DNA of 64,000 nucleotides from Cumulibacter sp047975195. Its GTDB lineage: Bacteria; Actinomycetota; Actinomycetes; Mycobacteriales; Antricoccaceae. Shown here in pieces: positions 48,551 to 58,157 of the stretch. How positions within the stretch are numbered: the stretch's first letter is position 1; each line of letters begins with the position of its first letter. The position numbers were made by a program, and so were the translations under genes. Where the stretch lies: the NCBI GenBank assembly GCA_047975195.1, contig JBKEDB010000054.1, positions 1-64,000 of the forward strand. The letters are read 5' to 3'. The notes under the pieces were generated by a model, which saw only the letters and a list, made by a program, of their open reading frames with translations, made no database searches and had not been told where the DNA came from.

Positions 48551-48814
48551 TCAGAGGTACTTGTAGACGTCGGACATGGGGATACCGCGCGCGATCATCA
48601 AGACCTGCACACGATAGAGCAATTGGGAGATCTCCTCAGCCGCCCGATCCGTGTCCTCATGCTCGGCCGCCATCCAGGATTCAGCAGCTTCCTCGACGAC
48701 CTTCTTTCCGGCCTCGTGTACGCCGGCCTGCACGGCCGCTACGGTGCCCGAGCCCTCGGCCGACTCGGCAACCTTCTGCTGGAGCTCTGTATAGAGCTCG
48801 TCGAATGACTTCAC
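48551..48814 (-). CDS. hisE: Phosphoribosyl-ATP diphosphatase
   Basis: An 87-residue all-helical MazG-like enzyme; GKKVVEEAAESWMAAEHED and EEISQLLYRVQVLM have the metal-binding Glu/Asp clusters. It does the second step of histidine synthesis. The GTG start overlaps the ribH stop (GTGA), joining the histidine pair to the riboflavin operon in one transcript. Confidence 0.96.
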   Translation of the reverse strand: MKSFDELYTELQQKVAESAEGSGTVAAVQAGVHEAGKKVVEEAAESWMAAEHEDTDRAAEEISQLLYRVQVLMIARGIPMSDVYKYL

Positions 48815-49290
48815 TTCTCTCCTCGTAGCCCGGCGAGCGTGATCGCCGTGTCGATGGCGGCGTGTGCCGCCTCGTAGCCCTTGTCCTCGGTAGAACCCGG
48901 CGCGCCACTACGTGCGAGCGCCTCCTCCATGGTGTTACAGGTGAGTACGCCGTTGCCGATCGGGGTTCCCTCATCCAACGCGATGCGGGTCAGCCCGGCG
49001 GTGACCGAGTCGCACACGTACTCGAAGTGCGGCGTACCCCCGCGGATGACCGCCCCGAGCGCGACGACGGCGTCGTGGGTGCGAGCGAGCTGCTGCACGA
49101 TGACGGGCAACTCGATCGCGCCGGCAACGTGCACCACCTTCGGCGTGGACACCGAGCAGTCACGCGCACAATCGAGTGCTCGCGACAGCATGGTCTGTAC
49201 CAGATCGGCGTTCCAGCGCGTCGCGACTATCGCCAGGCTCAGACCTGAGGCATCGAGGTTGGCTGAGGTGGGTCGGCCCTCGCCACTCAC
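48811..49290 (-). CDS. ribH: 6,7-dimethyl-8-ribityllumazine synthase
   Basis: A 159-residue lumazine synthase: LAIVATRWNADLVQTML, VAGAIELPVIVQQLA and VALGAVIRGGTPHFEYVC with the active-site His. It condenses the dihydroxybutanone phosphate from RibBA with the pyrimidine from RibD. GTG 49290 overlaps the ribBA stop. Confidence 0.97.
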   Translation of the reverse strand: MSGEGRPTSANLDASGLSLAIVATRWNADLVQTMLSRALDCARDCSVSTPKVVHVAGAIELPVIVQQLARTHDAVVALGAVIRGGTPHFEYVCDSVTAGLTRIALDEGTPIGNGVLTCNTMEEALARSGAPGSTEDKGYEAAHAAIDTAITLAGLRGEK

Positions 49291-50531
49291 GGCAGGATTC
49301 CCGGTTCCGCGCCCTCCGGCAGTCCCTCGAGCTGATGGCCCATCCGGTCGCGTTTGGTGGTCAGGTAGGCGATGTTGTGCGGATTGACGCTCAACGGCAA
49401 CGGAACACGTCCGGTGATCTTGAGCCCATACCCCTCCAGCCCCGCCCGTTTGCCGGGGTTGTTGGTCAGCAACCGCATCGACTTAATCCCGAGGTCGGCG
49501 AGGATCTGCGCGCCAGTGCCGTAGTCACGGCCATCGACCGGCAGCCCGAGATCGACGTTGGCGTCGACCGTGTCGGCGCCCTGGTCTTGAAGCTGATACG
49601 CCTGCAACTTGTGCAGCAGACCGATTCCGCGGCCCTCGTGCCCGCGAATGTAGAGCACGACGCCCTTGCCCTCGGCCGCGACGGCCTGCATCGCGGCATG
49701 CAATTGCGGGCCACAGTCGCAGCGAAGTGAGGCAAAGACATCCCCAGTGAGGCATTCGGAATGCACTCGCACCAGGATGTCCTCGCCGTCACCGAGATCC
49801 CCGTACACCAGGGCCACGTGTTCGACCTCATCGAATTGGGTGTCGTACCCAACGGCAGTGAACTCACCGTATTCGGTCGGCATTCTCGCCTCGGCGACGC
49901 GCTCGACGTGCTTCTCGCTGCGGCGGCGGTAGGCGATCAGATCGGCGATAGAGATGAGCGTGAGGTCATGCTCGTTCGCGAAGACGCTCAGTTCGTCCAG
50001 CCGCGCCATATCGCCAACGTCCTTCTGCGACACGATCTCGCAGATAGCGCCCACGGGCTCGAGTCCGGCGAGACGGCAGAGGTCGACAGACGCCTCGGTG
50101 TGGCCGGCGCGCCGCAGCACGCCACCGTCACGAGCCCGCAGCGGTACGACGTGACCGGGCCGGCGGAAATCGCTACGAATAGCGTTCGGTCGAGCGAGTT
50201 CACGGATGGTATGCGCACGGTCAACCGCACTGATTCCGGTGGTGATGCCATCACTGGCATCCACGGTGACCGTGTACGCCGTGGAATGCTTGTCCTGGTT
50301 CGTGTGGAACATCGGCGGGAGGTCGAGGCGCTCGCACGCGTCATCGGTCATCGGGACGCAGATGTAACCGGAGGTGTACCGGACCATGAAGCCGACGAGT
50401 TCGGGAGTCGCCTTCTCGGCGGCGAAAATGAGATCGCCTTCGTTCTCCCGGTCCTCGTCATCGACGACAACGATCGCCTTGCCCGCGCGCAGGTCGTCAA
50501 TGGCCTGCTCGATGCTGTCAAAGTCTCTCAC
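49287..50531 (-). CDS. ribBA: Bifunctional DHBP synthase / GTP cyclohydrolase II
   Basis: A 414-residue fusion. The N-terminal half is 3,4-dihydroxy-2-butanone 4-phosphate synthase (VVDDEDRENEGDLIF; HVVPLRARDGGVLRRAGHTEA, quoted in part). The C-terminal half is GTP cyclohydrolase II with the zinc site HSECLTGDVFASLRCDCG and YIRGHEGRGIGLL. Together they supply both riboflavin precursors. I prefer GTG 50531, which makes the recurrent GTGA overlap with ribE and has AGGA eight bases upstream; a TTG at 50537 is also possible. Confidence 0.95.
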   Translation of the reverse strand: MRDFDSIEQAIDDLRAGKAIVVVDDEDRENEGDLIFAAEKATPELVGFMVRYTSGYICVPMTDDACERLDLPPMFHTNQDKHSTAYTVTVDASDGITTGISAVDRAHTIRELARPNAIRSDFRRPGHVVPLRARDGGVLRRAGHTEASVDLCRLAGLEPVGAICEIVSQKDVGDMARLDELSVFANEHDLTLISIADLIAYRRRSEKHVERVAEARMPTEYGEFTAVGYDTQFDEVEHVALVYGDLGDGEDILVRVHSECLTGDVFASLRCDCGPQLHAAMQAVAAEGKGVVLYIRGHEGRGIGLLHKLQAYQLQDQGADTVDANVDLGLPVDGRDYGTGAQILADLGIKSMRLLTNNPGKRAGLEGYGLKITGRVPLPLSVNPHNIAYLTTKRDRMGHQLEGLPEGAEPGILP

Positions 50532-51166
50532 TGCCAACGTCCTGCCTCATTGTGTGACGGCGCCCTGCTCGCCAGCGCCCGCTCGACGTACTTTGCCAGT
50601 ACGTCGACTTCCAGATTCACCCGATCTCCCTGTGTGCGCTCGCCGAGGGTGGTGAGCTTCAACGTTGTGGGGATCAACGAGACCTCGAACCAAGGATCTT
50701 CGGCGTCCGCTCCACTGGCGGCACTCACGGTCAGCGATACGCCGTCGATCGTGATGGATCCCTTTTCCACGACGTACTTCGCGAGTTCGGGCGGTAGCGA
50801 AAATCGCAGCACATCCCATTTCCCGTGCGAGTCGCGATGTAGGAGGGTCCCGACACCGTCAACGTGCCCCTGCACGATATGTCCGGCCAACCGGCCCCCG
50901 GCAGGCATGGCGCGTTCCAGGTTGACCTGTCCACCCGCACGTAGCGCGCCGAGGCTGGAGCGGTCCAAGGTCTCGCCCATCACATCAGCGGTGAATCCGG
51001 CGGCGTCGTGCGCAACCACGGTCAAACAGACGCCATTCACGGCGATGGAAGCCCCATGTACGGCGTCGGAGGCCACCAGCGGCGCCTCGATCCTGATGTC
51101 GACGTTCTCCCCATCGTGGGTCAGCGAGGATACCGTGCCGATTTCTTCGACGATTCCAGTGAACAC
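50528..51166 (-). CDS. ribE: Riboflavin synthase alpha chain
   Basis: A 212-residue riboflavin synthase with the two tandem lumazine-binding repeats: FTGIVEEIGTVSS with VNGVCLTVVAHD, and AGHIVQGHVDGVGTL with IDGVSLTVSAA. It dismutates two lumazines to riboflavin. The start is GTG at 51166, giving the invariant MFTGIVEE start (V read as Met). It is four bases from ribD. Confidence 0.96.
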   Translation of the reverse strand: MFTGIVEEIGTVSSLTHDGENVDIRIEAPLVASDAVHGASIAVNGVCLTVVAHDAAGFTADVMGETLDRSSLGALRAGGQVNLERAMPAGGRLAGHIVQGHVDGVGTLLHRDSHGKWDVLRFSLPPELAKYVVEKGSITIDGVSLTVSAASGADAEDPWFEVSLIPTTLKLTTLGERTQGDRVNLEVDVLAKYVERALASRAPSHNEAGRWQ

Positions 51167-51170
51167 GTTC

Positions 51171-52328
51171 CTACTTCCCTCTCGGTGGTACATGACGGCG
51201 GACTGCCCTCACGAGGACGTCATCGCCGCTGCGAGTCACGTCGGCGATCTGCAGATTCAGGGCGTCATCGATACTGCTTACACCGTAGCCCCGTAACGCA
51301 GGCCACATTCCGCTCACCAGGAGCTTCGGGGCGAGATACGTCTGGACCTCGTCGATCAGATCGGCCGCCGCGAAGGTCCCCGCCACGCTCGGCCCGCCCT
51401 CCACGAGCACGGTGAGGATGCCGCGCCGACCGAGTTCAGTCAGCAACGCGTATAGGTCGACGCCCTCGTGGAGGTCCCCGGGCGACAGCCAGAGGTCACA
51501 CGCCGCGCGTCCGTTGTTGTGGTGATCGATCGAACGCTGGCGCAGGACGTCGACGCGGTGGTGCGCGGCTGCGGGCCCGAGCGCGATCAACGTCGGAATC
51601 TGGCCGTCGAGAATCTTCGCGTGCTGCGGGAGCTGACCGCTCCCGGTCACCACGATTCGCAGGGGTTGACGTCCACGGAGTCCACCGTGTTCGTCGCGGG
51701 CGCTGAGGGCCGCGTCATCGATGCGGACGGTGCCGGCTCCCACCAGAATGGCGTCGACGCGTTCGCGGAGGTCGTGTACAGCGGCGCGTGATTGCGGACC
51801 AGTGATCCACCGGCTGGACCCGTCTGACGCAGCAATCTGCCCGTCCAGACTCTGCGCGACCTTCCAGATCACGTAGGGCCGGCCGGTTCGTTGGTGGTGT
51901 AGCCACCCGCGCAACGCACCACCCTCAGCGTCGTCGCTGCTGACACCGGCAGTGACTGCGATGCCTGCTTCGGCGAGACGTTGATGTCCGCCGCCGGCTT
52001 GATCGGTCGGTTCGGCGACCGCATACGCGACCGCTGAGATGCCTGCCGTGATGATCGCGTCCGCGCACGGGCCGGTACGGCCGGTGTGTGCGCACGGTTC
52101 GAGGGTGCACACCAATAAGGCACCACGCGCGGCGTCACCGGCCTCACGCAGCGCCATGATTTCGGCGTGCGCACCACCAGGGCGCTGGGTATGCCCACGG
52201 CCCACCACGACGTTGTCCCGGATAACGACTGCGCCTACCGGCGGATTCGGGCTGGAGAGCCCCTGGGCCAGCACACCCTCCCGCAGGGCCTCGACCATCC
52301 AGGTCTCGTAGGCAGCCAGTTTGTTCAT
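51171..52328 (-). CDS. ribD: Bifunctional riboflavin deaminase/reductase RibD
   Basis: A 385-residue fusion. The deaminase part has GGAHAEIMAL and CTLEPCAHTGRTGPC, the zinc ligands; the reductase part has YVIWKVAQSLDGQIA, GAGTVRIDDAAL and LVEGGPSVAGTF. It handles two steps of riboflavin synthesis. ATG 52328 starts at the family N-terminus, with only a weak ribosome site, two bases after the rpe stop; coupling with rpe is likely. No FMN riboswitch precedes it. Confidence 0.95.
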   Translation of the reverse strand: MNKLAAYETWMVEALREGVLAQGLSSPNPPVGAVVIRDNVVVGRGHTQRPGGAHAEIMALREAGDAARGALLVCTLEPCAHTGRTGPCADAIITAGISAVAYAVAEPTDQAGGGHQRLAEAGIAVTAGVSSDDAEGGALRGWLHHQRTGRPYVIWKVAQSLDGQIAASDGSSRWITGPQSRAAVHDLRERVDAILVGAGTVRIDDAALSARDEHGGLRGRQPLRIVVTGSGQLPQHAKILDGQIPTLIALGPAAAHHRVDVLRQRSIDHHNNGRAACDLWLSPGDLHEGVDLYALLTELGRRGILTVLVEGGPSVAGTFAAADLIDEVQTYLAPKLLVSGMWPALRGYGVSSIDDALNLQIADVTRSGDDVLVRAVRRHVPPRGK

Positions 52329-52330
52329 CT

Positions 52331-53020
52331 TCACGATGCCGCTGCGGCCTGATGGCGAAGGGCGCGGACCGCCTGCGCCGGATCTTCGGCGCCGTACACA
52401 GCGCTGCCGGCGACAAAGCAATCGGCGCCCGCAGCTGCCGCACGCTCGATCGTGGCGGCGTTAACGCCACCATCTACCTCGACCAGCAGGTTCAGATGAC
52501 CGGAATCAACAGCGCGTCGTGCGGCGGCAATCTTCTCGATCATCGCGTCGATGAACGCCTGCCCGCCAAAGCCAGGCTCGACCGTCATGATCAGCAGCGT
52601 GTCGAACTCGGTGAGTACCTCTCGGTAGTCCTGCAACGCGGTACCCGGCTTGAGCGCGAGTCCCGCTTTCGCGCCCTCAGCTCGAATCGCGCGTGCGGTT
52701 TGCACAGGATCATCGGCAGCCTCGATGTGAAAGGTCACGTTGTGCGCGCCCAGCGTCGCGTAACCCGGAGCCCATCGATCGGGGTCGGAAATCATCAGGT
52801 GGCAGTCGAGGGGGATGTCGGTGGCGGCGCGGATGCTCTTCACCACCGGCCCACCGATGGTCAGGTTGGGGACGAAATGCGCGTCCATGACGTCCACGTG
52901 TAGCCAGTCGCTGCCGGCTACCCGATCGATCTCGTCGGCCAGCCGGGCGAAGTCTGCCGACAAAATGCTCGGCGCGATCATCGGCTGACCGGTGCCCGTG
53001 TGCTGGGCGGCGTACTGCAT
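52331..53020 (-). CDS. rpe: Ribulose-phosphate 3-epimerase
   Basis: A 229-residue TIM-barrel epimerase: IAPSILSADFARLADEI, WLHVDVMDAHFVPNLTIG with metal-binding His/Asp, VEPGFGGQAFI and EVDGGVNAATI. It converts ribulose-5-P to xylulose-5-P; ribulose-5-P is also the RibBA substrate, which may explain its place. ATG 53020 has AGGGGA five bases upstream; ATG 52981 is a second option. Confidence 0.96.
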   Translation of the reverse strand: MQYAAQHTGTGQPMIAPSILSADFARLADEIDRVAGSDWLHVDVMDAHFVPNLTIGGPVVKSIRAATDIPLDCHLMISDPDRWAPGYATLGAHNVTFHIEAADDPVQTARAIRAEGAKAGLALKPGTALQDYREVLTEFDTLLIMTVEPGFGGQAFIDAMIEKIAAARRAVDSGHLNLLVEVDGGVNAATIERAAAAGADCFVAGSAVYGAEDPAQAVRALRHQAAAAS

Positions 53021-53177
53021 ACGTATCCCCTGATTGTCGATTCAACAACTATTGGATCACACTGCGCGCGCGATCGGCTCGCTCGCCGTCCCTGCTGGTG
53101 CGCCCATAACACCACGCGCGACGCCGACATTCCCCACCGTTCGAGTTCCGAACGCGCGGTACACCTTCCCGACAACA

Positions 53178-54662
53178 TCACCTGTGTTCAGGCGTGCCGA
53201 TCAGGCAGATGAACATCGCGTCGGTGCCGTGCCGATGCGGCCACAATTGCACCCACGGACCATCACCTAGGTCGGGCACTCCAGCCAGCAGTGGGCGTAC
53301 GTCGATCAACCGGGACAGGTCCCCGATGACAGCGCGCACCACCGCGCGGGTTTCCGCAACGTGCGGACTGCACGTGACGTACCCGACCACGCCGCCCGGG
53401 CGAACAATCCGCAGCGCCGAGGTCAGCAGCTCACGCTGCAAGGCCGTCAGTGCGGGAATATCGGACGCTTGACGTCGCCACCGTGATTCGGGGCGACGGC
53501 GCAACGCACCCAACCCGGAGCACGGTGCATCAACCAGAACCCGGTCAACGCTGGAGTCGGCCAGCGGCGCCTCTCGTCCGTCACCGATCACCACATCTGC
53601 GGGAAATCCGCGAACTGTCCGCTCGACCAGCCGTGCGCGATGCGGCGCCACTTCATTAGCCAGCACCCGCGCGCCGCGTTCACCTGCGATGGCCGCCAAC
53701 AGGCCGGCCTTCCCGCCCGGCCCAGCACAAAGGTCGACCCATTGCTCATCACGACCATCGATCACCGCGCCGGCCAACGCCAGAGCAGCCAACTGGCTGC
53801 CCTCGTCTTGCACGGCCGCTGAACCGCTGCGAATCTGCGGGACTCCCGCTGGGTCGCCAGAATCCATATATACCGCGAAAGGTGAGTACTCTCCTTCGAC
53901 CCCGCCGGCGACGTCAGCGAGCTCGGCGCGGCCGACGCGACCGGGGCGGGCAGCGAGGTGGACCACGGGTCGCTCGTCGTCAGCTGCCAATGCGGATTCG
54001 AGTTCGGCGTAGTCGCCACCGAGCGAATCGTTGAACGCAGCGGCTATCCATTTCGGGTGCGAATACGCTACGGCCAGATGCCCCACAGGGTCGTCATTTC
54101 GATCCGGTGCGACACGCTCAATCCATTCGCTGTGCGAGCGATAGCCGATCTTGCGCAGTAACGCGTTCACGAACCCCGATTGTCCCTGCGAGAGCACACC
54201 GTACGTCGCACCCACTGTGGCGGACACCGCCGCATGGGGTGCGATCCGGGTCCGTAGCAGTTGATACGCACCCAGCCTGATCGCGTCGAGAACGTCGTCA
54301 TCCAGGTCCTCCACCGGCCTGCTGGAGACTACGTCAATGACCCGATCCAGCAGGCCGGCCGCGCGCAACGTCCCGTACGTCAATTCAGTGGCGAGCGCCG
54401 CATCGCGCGGGTCCAGACCGGCGGCACGGATGCGATCCGGCAGCACCAGATTCGCGTACGCGTCACGTTCACTGACTGCCCGCAATACGTCGTACGCGAC
54501 CTTGCGAGGCGCCGCACCCACGGCCAGGCGTCGGCCACGCGAACCACGCGGCACGGACCCGCCCTGCGCTCGACCTGCTGGCTGAGGAGACCGACCGCGT
54601 CGTTTGCCATTATCGCTATGATCGCGAGCGTTCGATCCGTCGCGCCGGCCGTCGTGGCTCAT
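53178..54662 (-). CDS. rsmB: 16S rRNA (cytosine-C5)-methyltransferase RsmB family
   Basis: A 494-residue RsmB/Sun protein. A 50-residue basic tail, a NusB-like domain (about 50-180; DPRDAALATELTYGTLR) and the Rossmann methyltransferase with VDLCAGPGGKAGLLAA, VLVDAPCSGLGALRRRPE (catalytic Cys) and GYVTCSPH (second Cys). It methylates C967 of 16S rRNA in E. coli. The ATG overlaps the fmt stop (ATGA). Confidence 0.94.
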   Translation of the reverse strand: MSHDGRRDGSNARDHSDNGKRRGRSPQPAGRAQGGSVPRGSRGRRLAVGAAPRKVAYDVLRAVSERDAYANLVLPDRIRAAGLDPRDAALATELTYGTLRAAGLLDRVIDVVSSRPVEDLDDDVLDAIRLGAYQLLRTRIAPHAAVSATVGATYGVLSQGQSGFVNALLRKIGYRSHSEWIERVAPDRNDDPVGHLAVAYSHPKWIAAAFNDSLGGDYAELESALAADDERPVVHLAARPGRVGRAELADVAGGVEGEYSPFAVYMDSGDPAGVPQIRSGSAAVQDEGSQLAALALAGAVIDGRDEQWVDLCAGPGGKAGLLAAIAGERGARVLANEVAPHRARLVERTVRGFPADVVIGDGREAPLADSSVDRVLVDAPCSGLGALRRRPESRWRRQASDIPALTALQRELLTSALRIVRPGGVVGYVTCSPHVAETRAVVRAVIGDLSRLIDVRPLLAGVPDLGDGPWVQLWPHRHGTDAMFICLIGTPEHR

Positions 54663-55591
54663 CCTCTGGTCTCCCCCACGGACATGCCGCTGGCCAAGCG
54701 CGCCCCGCGCGCGAAGTCCGCGGCCGACATCGGACGCTTCCCCTGTGGCTGCACCTCTCCGAGGCGCACAGCGCCTTCGGCGCATCCCACAATGACCTCG
54801 CGTTTCGTGACGACGAGCTCACCGGCGGGCACCTGCTCATCGATCGCCTCGAGGACGGACAATCGCAGCCGCTGCCCGGCGATCATGCACCACGCGCCAG
54901 GCGCTGGGGCCGCCGATCGCACCAACCGATCGACCTCGAGGGCGGTCCGGGAGAAATCGACGTGCACGTCCTCGACCAGGATCTTCGGCGCAAGCATGAC
55001 CCCCTCTGCCGGCTGCGGGCGAGCAAACGACGTACCAGCGGCAATATCGTCCAAGGTTTTCCGCAGCATCGGCGCGCCGTCCATCGCCAACCGGCCCAAC
55101 AACTCCCCCGCAGTCGCGCGCGGCGGTGTGTCGAAACCCAGTTCATCGAAGATCGGCCCCGTATCCAGACCCGCTTCGAGTTGGAAAGTACAGGCGCCAA
55201 TCCGCTCGTCGCCCGCAGCGATCGCGTGCTGGACAGGTGCAGCGCCGCGCCAACGCGGCAGCAAGGAGAAGTGCAAGTTCACCCAGCCGTGCCGCGGAAT
55301 CCTCAACGTCGATGCTGGCACCAATCCGCCGTACGCAACGATTGCCGCCACATCCAGCTCAAGCGCACTCAACTGCTCGGCGACCGCCGGATCCCGCAAT
55401 GACGCGGGCTGCAGCAGGTCAATCCCCAATTCGTCTGCACGCTGCCCGACCTCACTGCGGTGCACTTTGCGACCGCGGCCGGAACGGGTATCTGGCCGCG
55501 TGAGCACCGCGACAACGTCATGCGCAGAGGCAACCAAAGCATTCAACGACGGTACGGCGACCTCCGGCGTACCGGCGAACAAGACGCGCAT
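54659..55591 (-). CDS. fmt: Methionyl-tRNA formyltransferase
   Basis: A 310-residue Fmt: RVLFAGTPEVAVPSL, HGWVNLHFSLLPRWRGAAPV (SLLP loop and the catalytic Asn/His), DTGPIF with Asp, and a C-terminal OB-like domain. It formylates initiator Met-tRNA. It follows def by two bases; deformylase and formyltransferase form the expected pair. Confidence 0.97.
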   Translation of the reverse strand: MRVLFAGTPEVAVPSLNALVASAHDVVAVLTRPDTRSGRGRKVHRSEVGQRADELGIDLLQPASLRDPAVAEQLSALELDVAAIVAYGGLVPASTLRIPRHGWVNLHFSLLPRWRGAAPVQHAIAAGDERIGACTFQLEAGLDTGPIFDELGFDTPPRATAGELLGRLAMDGAPMLRKTLDDIAAGTSFARPQPAEGVMLAPKILVEDVHVDFSRTALEVDRLVRSAAPAPGAWCMIAGQRLRLSVLEAIDEQVPAGELVVTKREVIVGCAEGAVRLGEVQPQGKRPMSAADFARGARLASGMSVGETRG

Positions 55592-55593
55592 CG

Positions 55594-56139
55594 CTACAGC
55601 CCAAACGGAGACGGGTGTGGGCTGACCTTAATCACCGGAACGGGTTGGTTCGCCCACTCGGCCTCGCGGATCGCGCGCATCGCAGCCTTACGCGTTGCGG
55701 TGTCCAGCTTGTCCACGAACATGACCCCGTCCAGGTGATCGATTTCGTGCAGTACGGCACGCGCCAGCAACCGTTCTGCACTGATCACCACTGGCTCCCC
55801 GTGCACGTCGAATCCCGTCGCACGCACCTGCAAGGGCCGAGTGCAAGGAAAGTGCAACCCAGGAATCGACAGGCATCCCTCATCGTCGGTCTGCTCCTCT
55901 TCGGAGGTGTACTCGACGACCGGGTTCACCAGATGCCCCACCTCACCGTCGACGTTGTAGGTAAACACGCGAGCACCCACACCGATCTGCGGTGCGGCGA
56001 GCCCAGCGCCCTGAGCAGCAAGCATCGTGTCTCGCAGGTCATCGACGAGCTTTGCGAGTTCGCGATCGAATGAGGTGACCGGTTCGCATGACGTACGAAG
56101 TATGGGGTCGCCAAAAAGCCGGATTGGGGTTACAGACAC
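55594..56139 (-). CDS. def: Peptide deformylase
   Basis: A 181-residue deformylase with all three metal motifs: GAGLAAPQIGV, EGCLSIPG (Cys) and HEIDHLDGV (His-Glu-His). It removes N-formyl groups from nascent chains. Start GTG 56139 gives the family start SVTPIRLFGDPILR; no strong ribosome site is visible, so coupling with priA 32 bases upstream is uncertain. Confidence 0.96.
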   Translation of the reverse strand: MSVTPIRLFGDPILRTSCEPVTSFDRELAKLVDDLRDTMLAAQGAGLAAPQIGVGARVFTYNVDGEVGHLVNPVVEYTSEEEQTDDEGCLSIPGLHFPCTRPLQVRATGFDVHGEPVVISAERLLARAVLHEIDHLDGVMFVDKLDTATRKAAMRAIREAEWANQPVPVIKVSPHPSPFGL

Positions 56140-56171
56140 CCACGCAGTCTAGTCGTTCGGGCCGTCCCCAC

Positions 56172-58157
56172 TCACAGGAGTCGTTGCGGGTCGAGCTTGA
56201 TGCGCAATCTATCGCTGGCTTTGCGCATGCTGCGCCCCGCGCGAAGATCATGCAGGGCGCGCGCGAGATCGTCGCCGTCGGCGCGCGGCACCCGCAGCAG
56301 CATTCGTTCGGCGCTCTCATCGGTCGGTTCGGTGACCGGTCCGAGCACATCCACCGACGCCGGCAAATCAGCGTGCTGCACGCTCTCCAACGCCGCAGGG
56401 TCGCCGACGATCGCTGCCATCCTGCTCACGGGCGGGAACCTCAACTCGGCACGATCGCGTAACTCACGCTCGGCGTACCACCCGGCGTCCCACCGCACCA
56501 AAGCCTGCACCACGGGCACGGAGGCAGGGGCCATGACCACCACGCGGCCACCGTCGCTGGCACCTCGGGCCAGCGCTGCCGCATTCAACCATCTCCGCAG
56601 GCCTTCCTCGCCCGCGAGGAGGTCCGCACGCGTCAGCATCGCCCAGCCATCGAGCAGTAGAACGGCGCCGTACCCACCGGACACAACCGGTTCGGCTCCC
56701 GGGGTCGCGATCACCAGGGCAGGTTCGGGATCGATCTCTGCAACGACCTGCTCACCCGCCGATTGAATGACTCGTACCCCGGGCAGCATCCGACCGAGTT
56801 CCTCCGCCGTCCGCCCAGCGCCGACGACAGCAGCGCGAAAGCGACCCGCCGAGCACACCGGGCATGCCCAGGATGCTGCGTGCCGCCCACACCATCGGCA
56901 GGACGCGACCGCATCCCTACCGGCACCCAAAGCGAGCGGGCCGTGACACGTCGCGCACCGCGCCGGCGTGTGGCACCGCACGCAGGACAACACGGGCAGG
57001 TAACCACGGCGCGGCACTTGCACGAGTACCGGCGCGCCCCTGCCGATCGCCTGTCGCGCCGCGTCCAGCGCCACCTTCGGCAATCGGGCGCTGTGCGCCG
57101 CCTCATCCGATCGAAGATATATATCGTCTCCGGACGCCGTGATCCGCGGCATCGCGGCCCGCAACGTCTCCCGTTCGGCCCGTAGTGGCGCGGCCCAGCC
57201 ACGCTCCAGCAGGGCTGTCGCTGCCACCGATTGGGTGAATCCCCCCAGCAACACACTGGCGCCGGCGAGGTGCGCACGCAACACAGCAACGTCCCGAGTG
57301 TGCGCGTACGGCGCTCGCGGTTCGTCGTACAAGTCGTCACCGTCGTCCCACACCGCGATCAATCCCAGGTTCGGCACTGGCGCGTACACCGCCGAGCGGG
57401 TGCCCACCGCAATTCGAACTTCACCGCGCAAGCACCGCAAGAATCGGCGGTAGCGGGCCGCCGGGCCACGCGAGGCGTTCAGTTCGGCATAACCACCGGG
57501 ACCGATCAGATCGGCCAGAGCCCGCTCCACTCGGGCGGCATCCTTCGTATCAGGAACCACGAGCACGGCCCCGCGACCCGCGCTCGCGGTACTCACGGCG
57601 AGTTCGGCGAACCTAGTCGGCCAGTCCTCACCAGGCATCGCTGTCCAGACGGCGCGCGCTCGGCGTCCCTGCTGCAATGCCTCAATGAAACCCGCGCCGT
57701 ACGGCGCCCACCCCTGTACGTCTGGGGTTGGGTAGTCCGGCAGCGGTTGCGGCTCGCTCTGCTCGGTGCGCGCGTTGCGGGGCGGTACCGCCAGTCGCAC
57801 GACATCGCAGAATCCGCCGGCCCATCGATCGGCGACCGCGCGCATCAACTGCATCGTGTGCTCAGTCAGCACCGGCAGCGGGCTGACCACGCGTTCGATG
57901 CGCGACAGCTTCCCGGCGTGGTCCGAACCGGAGTGCAAACTGATGACGTACGCGTCGACGAGTTTCCCGGAGAAACGCACTCGGACCCGGCAGCCGACAG
58001 CAATCGCGTCGAGGAGGTCAGTCGGCACCTCGTAATCGAACAGCCGATCCAGATGCGCCAGTGGCACGTCTGGGTAGACGGCGGCAACCAGCCGTTCGAC
58101 GGAGCCGTCGGCCAGTTCACCGCTAGCCGTTGATGGCCTTCTTAAGTTCGTCGACAC
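56172..58157 (-). CDS. priA: Primosomal protein PriA-like, helicase motifs degenerate
   Basis: A 661-residue PriA relative. The DNA-binding region (YDVPLAHLDRLFDYEVP-like), the zinc-binding block with SCVRCHTP, CATCHGP, CRWCG and CPVC, and the C-terminal domain are kept. The Walker A GxTGSGKT expected near residue 190-200 is absent (AVWTAMPGEDWPTRF stands there), and the DEEH box is degenerate (WDDGDDLYDE). Actinobacterial PriA is known for this loss, so it may act as a structural restart factor. I chose GTG 58157, overlapping metK by 35 bases, with GGAG ten bases upstream. Confidence 0.88.
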   Translation of the reverse strand: MSTNLRRPSTASGELADGSVERLVAAVYPDVPLAHLDRLFDYEVPTDLLDAIAVGCRVRVRFSGKLVDAYVISLHSGSDHAGKLSRIERVVSPLPVLTEHTMQLMRAVADRWAGGFCDVVRLAVPPRNARTEQSEPQPLPDYPTPDVQGWAPYGAGFIEALQQGRRARAVWTAMPGEDWPTRFAELAVSTASAGRGAVLVVPDTKDAARVERALADLIGPGGYAELNASRGPAARYRRFLRCLRGEVRIAVGTRSAVYAPVPNLGLIAVWDDGDDLYDEPRAPYAHTRDVAVLRAHLAGASVLLGGFTQSVAATALLERGWAAPLRAERETLRAAMPRITASGDDIYLRSDEAAHSARLPKVALDAARQAIGRGAPVLVQVPRRGYLPVLSCVRCHTPARCATCHGPLALGAGRDAVASCRWCGRHAASWACPVCSAGRFRAAVVGAGRTAEELGRMLPGVRVIQSAGEQVVAEIDPEPALVIATPGAEPVVSGGYGAVLLLDGWAMLTRADLLAGEEGLRRWLNAAALARGASDGGRVVVMAPASVPVVQALVRWDAGWYAERELRDRAELRFPPVSRMAAIVGDPAALESVQHADLPASVDVLGPVTEPTDESAERMLLRVPRADGDDLARALHDLRAGRSMRKASDRLRIKLDPQRLL

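Noticed and set aside
53021..53177. FMN riboswitch before the rpe-ribD operon, and an SOS-box-like GTTCG-N5-CGAAC at 53138-53154
   Set aside because: No FMN core (AGGGG, GGGTGAAATTCCC and similar) is visible. The palindrome has the reverse arm order of the CGAAC-N4-GTTCG LexA site.
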